DNA of 64,000 nt from Vibrio metoecus (GTDB taxonomy: Bacteria; Pseudomonadota; Gammaproteobacteria; Enterobacterales; Vibrionaceae), in the NCBI RefSeq assembly GCF_000696385.1, contig NZ_JJMN01000006.1:62001-126000 (forward strand). Reading direction: 5' to 3'. Positions 29,235-38,884 of this stretch are shown here, piece after piece; the stretch's first letter is position 1; every line of letters starts with the position of its first letter. A program made the translations under genes and the position numbers. The notes below the pieces were generated by a model. That model saw only the letters and a program-made list of their open reading frames with translations, was not told where the DNA came from and searched no databases.

Positions 29235-29815
29235 GGGCTATCCTTCTATGGCAGCGGCCTTGCATGCCGCAGCACTCAACATTCAGCTCAACATCAGTAT
29301 GCGCGCTATGTTACTCGCCTTTTTGGAGTGAGCAAATGATCTCTGTCATGACATTTTCTCAATACTGTTTTTCACACATGAGCGGATGGATTTAGGGGTG
29401 GTCAAATTTGAGCAAACGATTTAATGGCAGCAAGGGCTGTGAAGGCGAAAAAAAACTCCGCTCAACGCGTCATAAACCGGGTTGTTGAATTGACTTTCCC
29501 CACAGATAGGATAAATATGGCTCCATCATTTACTCAGCGAACGAGCAAATGTTCAGAGCAAAAGTTCGGGCGCTGAAAATTTTGCATTTACTGACTCGCA
29601 CTCTCTAAAATCTACCCAAACTACTTGGAGTTGCAGGTAGGCGGCAAGTGAGTTCATCCTCATGAACATAGATGCACTATGTGATTGGGGTGAACGAACG
29701 TAGCCAACACCGCTGCAGCTTCAAGTAGGAAGGGGATAAAGTGATTGAGTCATTCAACTGCTTGCCCTATCTGACCCTCATCGGCAGATAAGCCCAACGA
29801 AATAGGACGATCGAA
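29235..29815. promoter_or_regulatory. Regulator/tal intergenic region with repeated GAGCAAA motifs
   Basis: 581 bases without a gene. Four copies of a 12-base motif close to GAGCAAAYGWTY are present on the plus strand: 29330-29341, 29410-29421, 29543-29554 and 29556-29567; the last two are tandem with a 13-base period. They are candidate operators for the neighbouring SorC-type regulator. An ERIC-type repeat fills 29613-29738, and the tal ribosome site follows. Confidence 0.5.
29613..29738 (+). repeat. ERIC-type intergenic repeat
   Basis: A ~126-bp element starting ACCCAAACTACTTGGAGTTG and ending GCTTCAAGTAGGAAGGGG; its centre contains the ERIC core GTGATTGGGGTGAACGAACG. Its ends are imperfectly complementary (CTACTTGGAGTTGCAG with CTGCAGCTTCAAGTAG), as in ERIC elements of enterobacteria and vibrios (~127 bp). 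Recognised from memory of the ERIC consensus. Confidence 0.85.
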
Positions 29816-30766
29816 ATGAGCAATAAATTAGCGCAACTTCGTAAACTGACCACAGTCGTGGCCGACACTGGTGAAATTGATGCAATCAAAAAATACCAGC
29901 CAGAAGACGCAACCACTAACCCTTCTCTGATTCTTAAAGCTGCGCAGATTGCTGAATACGCACCTCTGATTGATCAAGCTATCGCCTACGCAAAAACTCA
30001 AAGCAACGACAAAGCACAACAAGTACAAGACACTTGTGACATGCTGGCGGTCAACATCGGTAAAGAAATCCTAAAAACCATTCCGGGTCGTATTTCGACT
30101 GAAGTTGACGCGCGTCTTTCTTACGACACCGAGCGCAGCGTAGCAAAAGCACGTCAGCTAGTAAAAATGTACAACGATGCGGGCATCAGCAACGATCGTA
30201 TCCTGATCAAACTGGCTTCAACTTGGGAAGGTATCCGCGCGGCGGAAATTCTTGAGAAAGAAGGCATCAACTGTAACCTGACTCTGCTGTTCTCTTTCGC
30301 ACAAGCGCGTGCGTGTGCTGAAGCAGGCGTGTTCCTGATCTCTCCTTTCGTTGGCCGTATCATGGACTGGTACAAAGCTAAAGAAGGCCGTGATTTCGCA
30401 GCAAGCGAAGATCCAGGCGTACTGTCAGTCACCAAGATCTACAACTACTACAAAGAGCACGGCTACAAAACGGTTGTGATGGGCGCAAGCTTCCGTAACA
30501 TCGGCGAGATCCTAGAACTGGCTGGCTGTGACCGCCTGACTATCGCACCTTCGCTACTGGCTGAGCTTGAAGCAGCTGAAGGCGAATTGGTTGCAAAACT
30601 GGTTGACTCAAAAGGATCTAAAGCTCGCCCTGCGCCAATGACGCACAGCGAATTCCTGTGGGAACACAACCTAGACGCTATGGCCGTTGAAAAACTGGCT
30701 GAAGGCATCCGTAACTTCGCGGTTGACCAAGGCAAACTGGAAGCAATGATCGCGGCTAAGCTGTAA
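29816..30766 (+). CDS. talB: Transaldolase
   Basis: 316-residue pentose-phosphate enzyme aligning end to end with E. coli Tal[34 protein letters not shown], the Schiff-base lysine in [23 protein letters not shown] and [11 protein letters not shown]. Followed by transketolase, with which it interconverts C3-C7 sugars. The ribosome site aaataggacg precedes the ATG. Confidence 0.96.
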   Translation: MSNKLAQLRKLTTVVADTGEIDAIKKYQPEDATTNPSLILKAAQIAEYAPLIDQAIAYAKTQSNDKAQQVQDTCDMLAVNIGKEILKTIPGRISTEVDARLSYDTERSVAKARQLVKMYNDAGISNDRILIKLASTWEGIRAAEILEKEGINCNLTLLFSFAQARACAEAGVFLISPFVGRIMDWYKAKEGRDFAASEDPGVLSVTKIYNYYKEHGYKTVVMGASFRNIGEILELAGCDRLTIAPSLLAELEAAEGELVAKLVDSKGSKARPAPMTHSEFLWEHNLDAMAVEKLAEGIRNFAVDQGKLEAMIAAKL

Positions 30767-30776
30767 TCCTGATTTT

Positions 30777-30803
30777 GAAGCGAGCTCCGGCTCGCTTCTT
30801 TCT
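30777..30803 (+). terminator. Terminator between tal and tkt
   Basis: A 9-bp perfect stem (GAAGCGAGC 30777-30785, GCTCGCTTC 30790-30798) followed by TTTCTGCTTTTT. It lies in the 96-base gap before tkt, so tkt may need read-through or its own promoter. Confidence 0.75.
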
Positions 30804-30862
30804 GCTTTTTATTTTTGTTGAACGCACTCCGTTCAACCTCCTTTATTGAAATGAGTAACACT

Positions 30863-32865
30863 ATGAATCGCAAACAACTTGCCAATGCTATCCGTGCCCT
30901 GAGCATGGACGGCGTTCAAAAAGCTAACTCTGGCCACCCGGGAGCCCCAATGGGCATGGCGGATATCGCCGAAGTGCTGTGGCGTTCACACTTAAACCAC
31001 AACCCACAAAACCCAAACTGGGCTTGACCGCGACCGTTTCGTACTGTCTAATGGCCACGGCTCTATGCTGATTTACTCGCTGCTGCACCTGAGCGGCTAT
31101 GAGCTGTCGATTGACGATTTGAAAAACTTCCGTCAACTGCACTCAAAAACACCGGGTCACCCAGAGTACGGTTACGCACCGGGCATCGAAACCACCACTG
31201 GCCCACTCGGCCAAGGCATCACCAATGCCGTAGGTATGGCGATTGCTGAAAAAGCTCTGGCAGCGCAGTTCAACAAACCGGGTCACGACATCGTTGACCA
31301 CTTCACTTATGTATTCATGGGTGACGGCTGTTTGATGGAAGGCATTTCACACGAAGCCTGTTCACTGGCTGGCACACTGGGCCTTGGCAAACTGATTGCA
31401 TTCTGGGATGACAACGGTATTTCTATCGACGGTCACGTGGAAGGCTGGTTCTTCAGACGTACACGCCAAAACGTTTTGAAAGCGTACGGCTAGGCATGTG
31501 ATCCCTGCGGTTGATGGCCACGATGCAGATGCGATTAACGCTGCGATTGAAGCGGCGAAAGCAGAAACGTCTCGCCCAACGCTGATTTGTACCAAAACCA
31601 TCATCGGTTTCGGCTCACCAAACAAAGCGGGCTCACACGACTGTCACGGCGCGCCTCTGGGCAACGATGAAATCAAAGCCGCACGTGAATTCTTGGGTTG
31701 GGAACACGCTCCATTTGAAATCCCTGCGGACATCTACGCAGCGTGGGATGCAAAACAAGCAGGCGCAAGCAAAGAAGCCGCTTGGGATGAGAAATTCGCC
31801 GCTTACGCGAAAGCTTACCCAGCCGAAGCTGCAGAATACAAGCGCCGCGTAGCGGGCGAGCTGCCAGCGAATTGGGAAGCAGCAACCAGCGAGATTATCG
31901 CCAACCTGCAAGCTAACCCTGCCAACATCGCATCGCGTAAAGCATCACAAAATGCGCTGGAAGCGTTCGGCAAACTGCTGCCAGAATTTATGGGTGGTTC
32001 TGCTGACCTAGCGCCTTCTAACCTCACCATGTGGTCTGGCTCTAAGTCACTGACAGCAGAAGATGCGTCAGGCAACTACATCCACTACGGTGTGCGTGAG
32101 TTTGGTATGACGGCTATCATCAACGGTATCGCGCTGCACGGTGGTTTTGTGCCTTACGGCGCCACTTTCCTGATGTTCATGGAATACGCGCGTAATGCGA
32201 TGCGTATGGCAGCACTGATGAAAGTGCAAAAACATCCAAGTGTACACGCACGACTCGATTGGTCTGGGTGAAGATGGCCCAACTCACCAACCGGTTGAGC
32301 AAATCGCTTCTCTGCGTATGACACCAAACATGAGCACATGGCGCCCATGTGACCAAGTGGAATCGGCAGTGGCTTGGAAACTGGCCATCGAGCGCAAAGA
32401 TGCGCCATCTGCGCTGATTTTCTCGCGTCAAAACCTTGCGCAGCAACCACGCAGCGCTGAGCAAGTCGCGAACATCGCCAAAGGTGGTTACATCCTGAAA
32501 GATTGTGCAGGTCAACCTGAGCTTATCCTGATTGCGACCGGCTCTTGAAGTGGAACTCGCGGTTGCTGCTTACGAGCAACTGAGCGCCGAAGGCAAAGCG
32601 GTTCGCGTGGTCTCTATGCCATCGACCGACGCATTTGATAAGCAAGATGCAGCCTACCGTGAAGCCGTTCTGCCATCTGCAGTCACCAAGCGTATCGTCG
32701 ATTGAAGCCGGTATTGCCGACTTCTGGTACAAGTACGTTGGCTTTGGTGGTCGCATCATCGGTATGACCAGCTTCGGCGAATCAGCACCAGCCGGTGAGC
32801 TGTTCAAACTGTTTGGTTTCACGACTGAAAACGTAGTGAAACAAGCCAAAGAACTGCTGGCGTAA
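30863..32865 (+). pseudogene. tkt: Transketolase, frame broken at several points as written
   Basis: ThDP-dependent transketolase aligning with E. coli TktA in five reading-frame pieces: [76 protein letters not shown] and [15 protein letters not shown]. Lesions, all insertions: 31024/31025 (GCTTGACCG for GCTGACCG), a cluster at 31450-31495 (including GAAAGCG and GCTAGGCATG), 32228-32232 (an extra A), 32545/32546 (TCTTGAAG for TCTGAAG) and about 32697-32703. The span is 2003 bases, about eight more than a ~664-residue enzyme needs. The start ATG at 30863 matches the family N-terminus; ATG 30851 is also in frame. Confidence 0.9.
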
Positions 32866-32912
32866 TTAAAAGCGATTTATTTCTTTGTTACGCAAAGAAA
32901 AATACGATGATA

Positions 32913-32940
32913 AAAAATCCCGCTGCGGCGGGATTTTTGT
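32913..32940 (+). terminator. Terminator downstream of tkt
   Basis: An 8-bp stem (AATCCCGC 32916-32923, GCGGGATT 32928-32935) with a TGCG loop, flanked by A-run and T-run. Confidence 0.88.
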
Positions 32941-33053
32941 TTTCACTAAAACAAGCCTAACGATCAACTGGCTTTTCTCTCGTGTTAGCGCGACAATCGC
33001 GCCATTCGTGAGCCAAGCTCAAATCAAAGCAACACAGAAGTAGAACCACCGCA

Positions 33054-33566
33054 ATGACCACCTCTTCCACCGTAATTATTGGATTGCACAACCCGAAAAG
33101 CCCAACCAATGTCGGCGCAGTAATGCGTGCTGCTGGCTGCTACAACGCCACTCAAGTGCGTTACAACGGTACGCGTTATGCTCGCGCCGTGAAATTTCAG
33201 ACCGACACTCAAAATAGCCATGAACGTATTGGATTGGTCGAGATGGACGATCTCACCGCGGGATTGGATAGTGAAGTCAAAATCGTCTGTGTCGAGCTGG
33301 CGGTAGGTGCAACCGCGCTGCCTCACTTTACCCATCCAGAACAAGCGATTTATCTGTTTGGCCCCGAAGATGGTTCGCTGCCGCAAGAGGTGGTCGATCA
33401 AGCGCATCATGTGGTTTACGTGCCCACCCACGGCTGTATGAACCTCGCCGCCACCGTCAATGTTGTGCTGTATGACCGTTTAGCCAAAAGCCTCGGTGAG
33501 ATTGACGATCAAGCACAAGTGATCGCCAATCGTGATAATAAAAATCGGTTGAAGGTGAAAAGCTAA
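33054..33566 (+). CDS. SPOUT-family RNA methyltransferase (TrmH-like)
   Basis: 170-residue SAM-dependent 2'-O-methyltransferase-type protein with the knotted SPOUT motifs: NPKSPTNVGAVMRAAG (motif 1), AIYLFGPEDGSLPQEV (motif 2) and MNLAATVNVVLYDRL (motif 3). It lacks an N-terminal extension, like minimal TrmH/TrmL-type enzymes. The exact RNA target cannot be told from sequence. It seems to be a single-gene unit. Confidence 0.82.
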   Translation: MTTSSTVIIGLHNPKSPTNVGAVMRAAGCYNATQVRYNGTRYARAVKFQTDTQNSHERIGLVEMDDLTAGLDSEVKIVCVELAVGATALPHFTHPEQAIYLFGPEDGSLPQEVVDQAHHVVYVPTHGCMNLAATVNVVLYDRLAKSLGEIDDQAQVIANRDNKNRLKVKS

Positions 33567-34131
33567 ACCGCGTTCACTTTTTACGTTAGCGATAACTAAA
33601 ATACCCCACCCTACCCCTCCCCTAGAAGGGGAGGGAACTGGATTTGTGGTCATTTGGATTTTGTGGCTGATTGTGAATGTATAACTCGTTTATGGACAGA
33701 AACGCGTTAGAGTCGGCGCCCTAAGCTGTCAAATTCGGATAAGTTAAATTAGGGGTAAAGCCGCTCAAAAGTGTCTACTGAGTCGGTGGCTTTTTTACAG
33801 CATTTACTTGGGCATCAATCGCCTCAGACCAGTACTAGATATGCGCATTTAGCTTCGAGTAGGTTGAGAGACGTGAGTGCCAACGTAGCGGAGTTGGTTG
33901 GAGATGTTAGTAACGGGTAGAAGTGAAAACGGTGGGTATATCGCTCACTGTTATTTGATTCAAACAAGTCACTTGTAGCCAAACAGATAAAACAATTAGT
34001 GGTGGCTGAATGTGGATATCTTGCAATTTTTAACCCAACAACATATGCAACTTAATCACTGAGTGGTAGCATAAGACATTAAAAATTACTTAATATAGGT
34101 CATTGCCTAGATACTTTGGTGAGATTGATAA
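33567..34131. other. Intergenic region before the accessory gene pair
   Basis: 565 bases with no convincing gene. A perfect 9-bp GC-rich hairpin (CCCTCCCCT 33615-33623, AGGGGAGGG 33627-33635) follows the methyltransferase gene and looks like a dispersed element. A second hairpin with AAAGCC/GGCTTT ends and a six-T tail (33757-33796) resembles a terminator. The last ~150 bases are AT-rich and probably hold the promoter of the next gene. Confidence 0.5.
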
Positions 34132-35274
34132 ATGGAAAATGGACTAATCACGTTTTTTGAAATTGAAGAATGTGGGTTTTACAGAAGTAAAAAGCTTGGC
34201 GACTCCAATAAACGTACTCAAGTACATGTAAAAGGAGACCTAAAAGAAGCCTTAGAAAAAGTTACTGAATGGGCTAAAAAAAGAGACTTTTCTGAGACTC
34301 TGCCTTTTGATTCGGCGTCACACCCACAACGTACTCATGTTTACTTCAAAGATTGTGAGATCTCACCAGAAAATGGAGACCGATTAATCGTATTTTGTAA
34401 AGCGTTTACAAATGATGAAGGTAAGCTTAGTGGCTTTGTTCAAGATGCCAAGGTTGGAAGCACAAGTGGTGATGTTATCCAAGTTGAAAAAAATGCTAAA
34501 GGGAAAAAGCTGATTTATGGCGCACCTATGTATTTTTGGTATATTCCAGAGAAGAATCTAATCGCATCAATTAAATTTCCGCATTCAATTGTAAGCACCG
34601 ATGATATGTGTTGGTACATTAAGAGAAGTTTGGATAACTTTATTTCAGACGATAATAAAATCGTACACAACTCTACTAGATACAATCAGTTTGCTGGCTC
34701 GGATTTGGATTACAAAAACGTCACCTACAAGTCACCTTGCGGTAAATACTCGATGAAGTTTTCATTTAAAACAAAAATGAAAGAACTGACCGTTGATGAC
34801 ATATCACCTGAGAATCTTGCGCCATATATTACGCATTTGGTTATTAGAGAAACTATCTCATGCGAGAAGAAAATTGAAGAAAATCCAGTACTAAGTTTAT
34901 GGAATAAAGTTAACAATAAACGCACAGCAACAAAAGCAAAAAAACAATGTAGAGATAAATTGAAGAAAGCGAGCATTACAGCTGAAGAATTAAAAGACAT
35001 TTTAGCTCTGTATAATGATGAAAATCATAACTCTAAATCCGATGGATATGTATGGAACGACATAGGCTTTAGAACAAATGATGAAGATACCACTAAGTGG
35101 TTCAGCAACTATGTTGATAGAAGAAAAATCACGCTAGATCCATCTCAAAAAATAGAAAATAGTTACTATCCTGCAAAAGTTGTCATGAACACATTACAAG
35201 ATATGAGAGATTCCCTGCTAAACTTCTCGAAAACAGGAGCGGCAGAGCAATATCAACGCAAGTATGGTGGATAA
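34132..35274 (+). CDS. Unknown accessory protein, soluble partner of a membrane protein
   Basis: 380-residue protein, no signal peptide or membrane segment. I recognise no family. The N-terminal ~200 residues are mixed alpha/beta (FFEIEECGFYRSKK, MYFWYIPEKNLIASIKFPHS), the middle is Lys-rich and helical (about 245-290, NNKRTATKAKKQCRDKLKKA), and the C-terminus (YPAKVVMNTLQDMRDSLLNF) is helical. Base composition is clearly more AT-rich than the flanking genes and codons are A-ending, which suggests acquisition. The next ATG lies 1 base after its stop, so the two genes are almost surely one operon. The architecture (soluble protein plus small membrane protein) recalls phage-defence modules, but that is speculation. 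Confidence 0.7.
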   Translation: MENGLITFFEIEECGFYRSKKLGDSNKRTQVHVKGDLKEALEKVTEWAKKRDFSETLPFDSASHPQRTHVYFKDCEISPENGDRLIVFCKAFTNDEGKLSGFVQDAKVGSTSGDVIQVEKNAKGKKLIYGAPMYFWYIPEKNLIASIKFPHSIVSTDDMCWYIKRSLDNFISDDNKIVHNSTRYNQFAGSDLDYKNVTYKSPCGKYSMKFSFKTKMKELTVDDISPENLAPYITHLVIRETISCEKKIEENPVLSLWNKVNNKRTATKAKKQCRDKLKKASITAEELKDILALYNDENHNSKSDGYVWNDIGFRTNDEDTTKWFSNYVDRRKITLDPSQKIENSYYPAKVVMNTLQDMRDSLLNFSKTGAAEQYQRKYGG

Positions 35275-35275
35275 A

Positions 35276-35796
35276 ATGAAGCTAAAAGATATTATCCTAC
35301 AGGTAACGTTTTTGTTATTAAGTCTTAGTAATTGCATACTTTGGTAGGGAGTTCATAAGTTTAGCTGATTTAAATAATCTAATAGGCACATTGCAGAATG
35401 TATCCGCTGCTGTTTTCACCCTTGCTGGTATCTGGGTTGCCTATAGTTACCCCGAAGCCATTTCTCGATTTACAAATCCAGAAAAATTTAGCTTAAATAA
35501 AAGGAATAGAGACAAAACTAAAAGAATTCGAAAGTCTCGTGTTGACTATATTTACATCAGCATTTGTATTGGTTGGTATAATTTTGTTTAACCTTATGTC
35601 TCCTTATATTCAGCATGCAAGCAAAGATCTTGACTGCTACTTGATCATTAGAGGGTTAGGGATATCAACAATTAACTATCTAGCTTTAGTTCAATTGCAG
35701 GCCATCATGAGAATAATGAGCAATAACATGGAGTTTATTTATAGCCTAATGAAAGTTAAAGCTGAAAATGAAGCTCATGATGATTTAAGCAAATAA
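35276..35796 (+). pseudogene. Four-helix membrane protein of the accessory pair, frame broken as written
   Basis: Reading the region with two single-base insertions removed (T at 35345, giving TGGAGGGAG; one A at 35495-35497, giving TTAATAAAAGG) yields a continuous 172-residue protein from the ATG at 35276. The fragments are MKLKDIILQVTFLLLSLSNC, NVSAAVFTLAGIWVAYSYP, LTIFTSAFVLVGIILFNLM and GLGISTINYLALVQLQAI, four hydrophobic segments separated by a charged linker and ending in a hydrophilic tail. The corrected length is a multiple of three, which supports the reconstruction. No family recognised. Taken at face value only short ORFs remain. Confidence 0.6.
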
Positions 35797-36292
35797 TGTT
35801 ATTGTTAGGTGTGCATTTTTCTATGCATCGACAAGATCCCGCTCCAAAAGCCCATCCAACCCCAATCTTAAAATCCTAGATCGCTAGGTCGGTCACACTA
35901 GACTGACCCAGCGATCAGCCCTCAAGCCTTGTTCTGCCTAACTTCCCCAACATAACTTTCCCTGAATCACAGCACAAATTTCTCTCATCCGGTCTTCCTC
36001 CGTTCTTTGAAGTAATTTTTAGTGGTTTCGTCAACGGTATCTGCTACCGAACTCTATCTGCATTTCTCAGTACAATTTCATCTGATACCAGCCAGCCGAC
36101 TCAACACCTTCGTACATAGCAGAATCGCACTACGACAAGATGGGGTATTTCCACACACTTCACGTTTGGCATTAGGAAATCTATGGAAAACTCTCGATGT
36201 GAGAGTGAGTGGGTTTGCTTTCGTCAACAAGGAATGGGGCACTTCTGAGCTAACCCCATCCACTAGCTAGCTCTTACTCAAGAATTCCCCCA
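35797..36292. other. Intergenic region after the accessory pair
   Basis: About 500 bases with no gene I can support. A long imperfect hairpin (35879-35894 with 35901-35916; 16-bp arms beginning GATCGCT and ending AGCGATC, one mismatch and one G-U) may terminate the accessory operon. Short ORFs on both strands (for example 36078-36263 minus) have no ribosome site or recognisable product. Confidence 0.45.
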
Positions 36293-37333
36293 TCACCTCC
36301 CCCTCAACTCCTCTAACTGCTTTTTCAGCATGGCGGGCAGTGAGTAGAGCAACAACAGGCGCAGAGCGTGGTTAATCATAACAAACGCGGGCTCCATTCC
36401 GAGCAGTAAGGCGACGGCGGTCATGGCTTCTACACTGCCGGGAACCCAAGAAAGCAGCAGCACGACCCATGATTTATCGATCAAAATAGAAAAGACGCCG
36501 GAGACACCCACCGCGACCAAAAGGCCAATCATGGTGACCATTACCCCTGCGCGGGAATACGCCATGGCTTCGCGCAGCGTGGTATAGGCAATGCGTGAGC
36601 CGATCAAAATGCCGAGTAAAGCGGTGGCGAATATCACCATCCATTTCGGCACTTGCATATCAATGCCGGTGGCAAAGCCATTAAAGCTGGCGGTGATGAG
36701 TAACGCAGCCAACATATAAGGCGCAGGAATGCCGAGTAAGGTGGAAGCTTTACCCAATAGCAAACTCATCAACGCCAGAGCCAAGAAAATAAGCCAAGCG
36801 TAAACGGTCAAGCTGCCGTCTACGGATGCGCTATCCGGCGCGCTGTTGGAGATCAACAGTGCCAACAAAGTGAGGATCATCAGTCGCACAGAATGGGAAT
36901 AGACCACTTTGGCGGAAGGCTTTTCACTTGATTCGCTGATCACCAAAATCGCGGCCATGGCACCCGGTACGGCACCGAGTAGAGATTCAAACGGCGTCCA
37001 CCCCTCTTTTTTGGTGAGCCACAAATAGCTACTGATGATTTGCAGCGTTAAACAGCACACCAAACCCACGATCACCGGCAAGGTTAAGGTGGTACCTAGC
37101 TCACTCAAACTGATGGTCGCACCGACACTGATCCCAAGCACGACTTGCACAAATAGCAGCAGCCACGGCGGCGTATGAATAGTTAGCCAACGCTTCTTGT
37201 GCAGCACAATAACCAAACCCGAGGCAATAAACATTTCAGAAAGTGGGATAGAGAGTAGCGTCCCTGCCCCCGCGGCCACGGCGGCGATAATCAAGATTTG
37301 AATAAAGAGTGTGAAAGAAACTCTTTCGAACAT
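36293..37333 (-). CDS. AbrB-family membrane protein (putative transporter)
   Basis: 346-residue protein with about ten hydrophobic segments and the internal duplication of the AbrB/YcgR-type family once labelled 'putative ammonia monooxygenase': PPWLLLFVQVVLGISVGATI and LLGAVPGAMAAILVISES in the first half, SWVPGSVEAMTAVALLLG in the second. Function unknown, probably transport or regulation at the inner membrane. It follows the dehydrogenase gene by 12 bases in a minus-strand operon. Confidence 0.75.
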   Translation of the reverse strand: MFERVSFTLFIQILIIAAVAAGAGTLLSIPLSEMFIASGLVIVLHKKRWLTIHTPPWLLLFVQVVLGISVGATISLSELGTTLTLPVIVGLVCCLTLQIISSYLWLTKKEGWTPFESLLGAVPGAMAAILVISESSEKPSAKVVYSHSVRLMILTLLALLISNSAPDSASVDGSLTVYAWLIFLALALMSLLLGKASTLLGIPAPYMLAALLITASFNGFATGIDMQVPKWMVIFATALLGILIGSRIAYTTLREAMAYSRAGVMVTMIGLLVAVGVSGVFSILIDKSWVVLLLSWVPGSVEAMTAVALLLGMEPAFVMINHALRLLLLYSLPAMLKKQLEELRGR

Positions 37334-37345
37334 GCTGTGTTTCCT

Positions 37346-38320
37346 TTAGGCCTTATCGCTCAGTGACGCTTTTGCGGCCGAGTGAGCAAACTTGACCACA
37401 TTCTCAAACGCGGCCTGAAAGTAGATCTCGTAGCTGTTTTTCTCCACATAACCGAGATGCGGCGCGCACAGCACATTGGGCAAACTCAGCAGCGACTCAC
37501 TGCTGGGTAACGCGGGCTCGTTTTCGTACACATCGACCGCGGCTTGGCGCGTTGGGTTAGCCTGCATCACTGAGTAGAGTGCGCCCGATTCCACTAACTC
37601 CGCTCGGCTGGTATTCACAAACAGCGAATCGGATTTCATGGCAAGCAGATCTTGTTTGGTGACGATGCCACGCGTGGCGTCATTCAAACGTAAGTGCAGT
37701 GAAAGTACATCGGCTTTAGCAAAAAACTCGGCTTTATCGGCGGCGGCTTGATAACCCAACTCAAGCGCTTTTTGCCGTGCTGCTTCACTGCCCCACACCA
37801 AGATTGGCATACCAAATACGTGACCAAATTGAGCAATGCGCTGACCGATTTTGTCCTAAACCCCCAAACTGCCCAAGGTGCGACCAGAGAGGGTTCGACC
37901 TAAGCCTAATCCGCCATTTTGTTGCCAATGACCTGCGTGTAACTGCTCGATATAACTTGGCAAATGGCGCGAAGCGGCAAGGATTAAACCCCAGCACAGC
38001 TCCGCTGGGGCAACGGGAGAACCGATGCCTTCTAACACGGTCACGCCATAACGCTCACACAGAGGCACATCAATATGGTTGCTGACTTTTCCGGTCTGGC
38101 TGATGAGTTTCAAATTCGGCAGATGAGCCAAAAGATTTTCAGTGATTGGGGTGCGCTCGCGGATCAGCACTAAAGCCTCAAAAGGTTCCAGTCGCTCAAT
38201 CAATACCGTTTCATCACTCAGGCTGTCATTGAATACGGTGACGTCATGCCCTTGTAAGCATTGAAAGGCGTTTAAGCCACGCACCACATTTTGGTAATCA
38301 TCCAGAATCGCAATTTTCAT
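37346..38320 (-). pseudogene. D-isomer-specific 2-hydroxyacid dehydrogenase, in-frame stop as written
   Basis: NAD-dependent dehydrogenase with the family layout: an N-terminal catalytic half (LKLISQTGKVSNHID, PVAPAELCWGLI), a Rossmann domain, VNTSRAELVESGAL, AAVDVYENEP and the catalytic His in APHLGYVEKNS. An in-frame TAG at 37856-37858 sits exactly in the glycine-rich NAD motif. The local minus-strand sequence reads GTTTAGGACAAAATCGG where GTTGGCAAAATCGG (G-V-G-K-I-G) is expected, so three inserted bases add a codon and create the stop. About 324 residues once corrected. Confidence 0.8.
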
Positions 38321-38335
38321 CTCACGTCCTTGTGG

Positions 38336-38852
38336 TTAAAGGTCAATCCAGTAGCGTGCCAGTAAAGAGGGGAAATACTCTCCGGTGATCGTGCTTTCAA
38401 ACACACCGCCGTTGCTTTCAATCACTCGGCGTGATGCGTGATTATCGCTATCGGCAACCAACAACACGCGTTTTAAACCTAAGCGTTTGGCTTCTATCAA
38501 TCCAAGGTGCAGCATTTCGCGGCCAAATGCCCTTACGGCGTGCACTGGGTGCAACATCGTAACCAATATGCCCCGCTTCGTTAGTCAGAAATGGCGTATC
38601 AATGTGGTGGCGCAAACGCAGCGCACCCAGAATTTTGCCTTGTTGGTCCTGATACCAAAAATAGCTGCAAGGCACGTAGCCACAAGGCAGGTTTTGGCCG
38701 TGGGCGTGGTCATCCAACAGTTGCACATAGTCGGCAAAATTCTCATCGCCTTGGCGGTAAAAATCACAATTGATCGGGTCGTGGCGCTGAAAATCTTGGA
38801 AGAACTCGGCAAACGCCGCTTCATCCTGCAAAGTTAATCGAGTTAACGGCAT
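38336..38852 (-). pseudogene. GNAT-family N-acetyltransferase, frame broken as written
   Basis: About 171-residue acetyltransferase. The N-terminal part shows ILGALRLRHHIDTPFL and GHIGYDVAPSARRKG (acetyl-CoA loop), and the continuation in another frame gives EMLHLGLIEAKRLGLKRVLLVADSDNHASRRVIESNGG. The break is one inserted base at about 38528 (minus-strand GGGCATTTGGCCGC for GGGCTTTGGCCGC, K-G-F-G-R). Substrate unknown. It lies between Nudix and dehydrogenase genes in the same operon. Confidence 0.8.
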
Positions 38853-38884
38853 AGTCTCTCCTTGACGATTGATTGAGCGCGAAT

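Noticed and set aside
36078..36263. 61-codon minus-strand ORF in the gap after the accessory pair
   Set aside because: No ribosome site and no recognisable family; retained only as intergenic sequence.
33567..36292. Integron cassette or attC/VCR site around the accessory genes
   Set aside because: I find no VCR-like repeat, integrase or matching core sites on the two sides.
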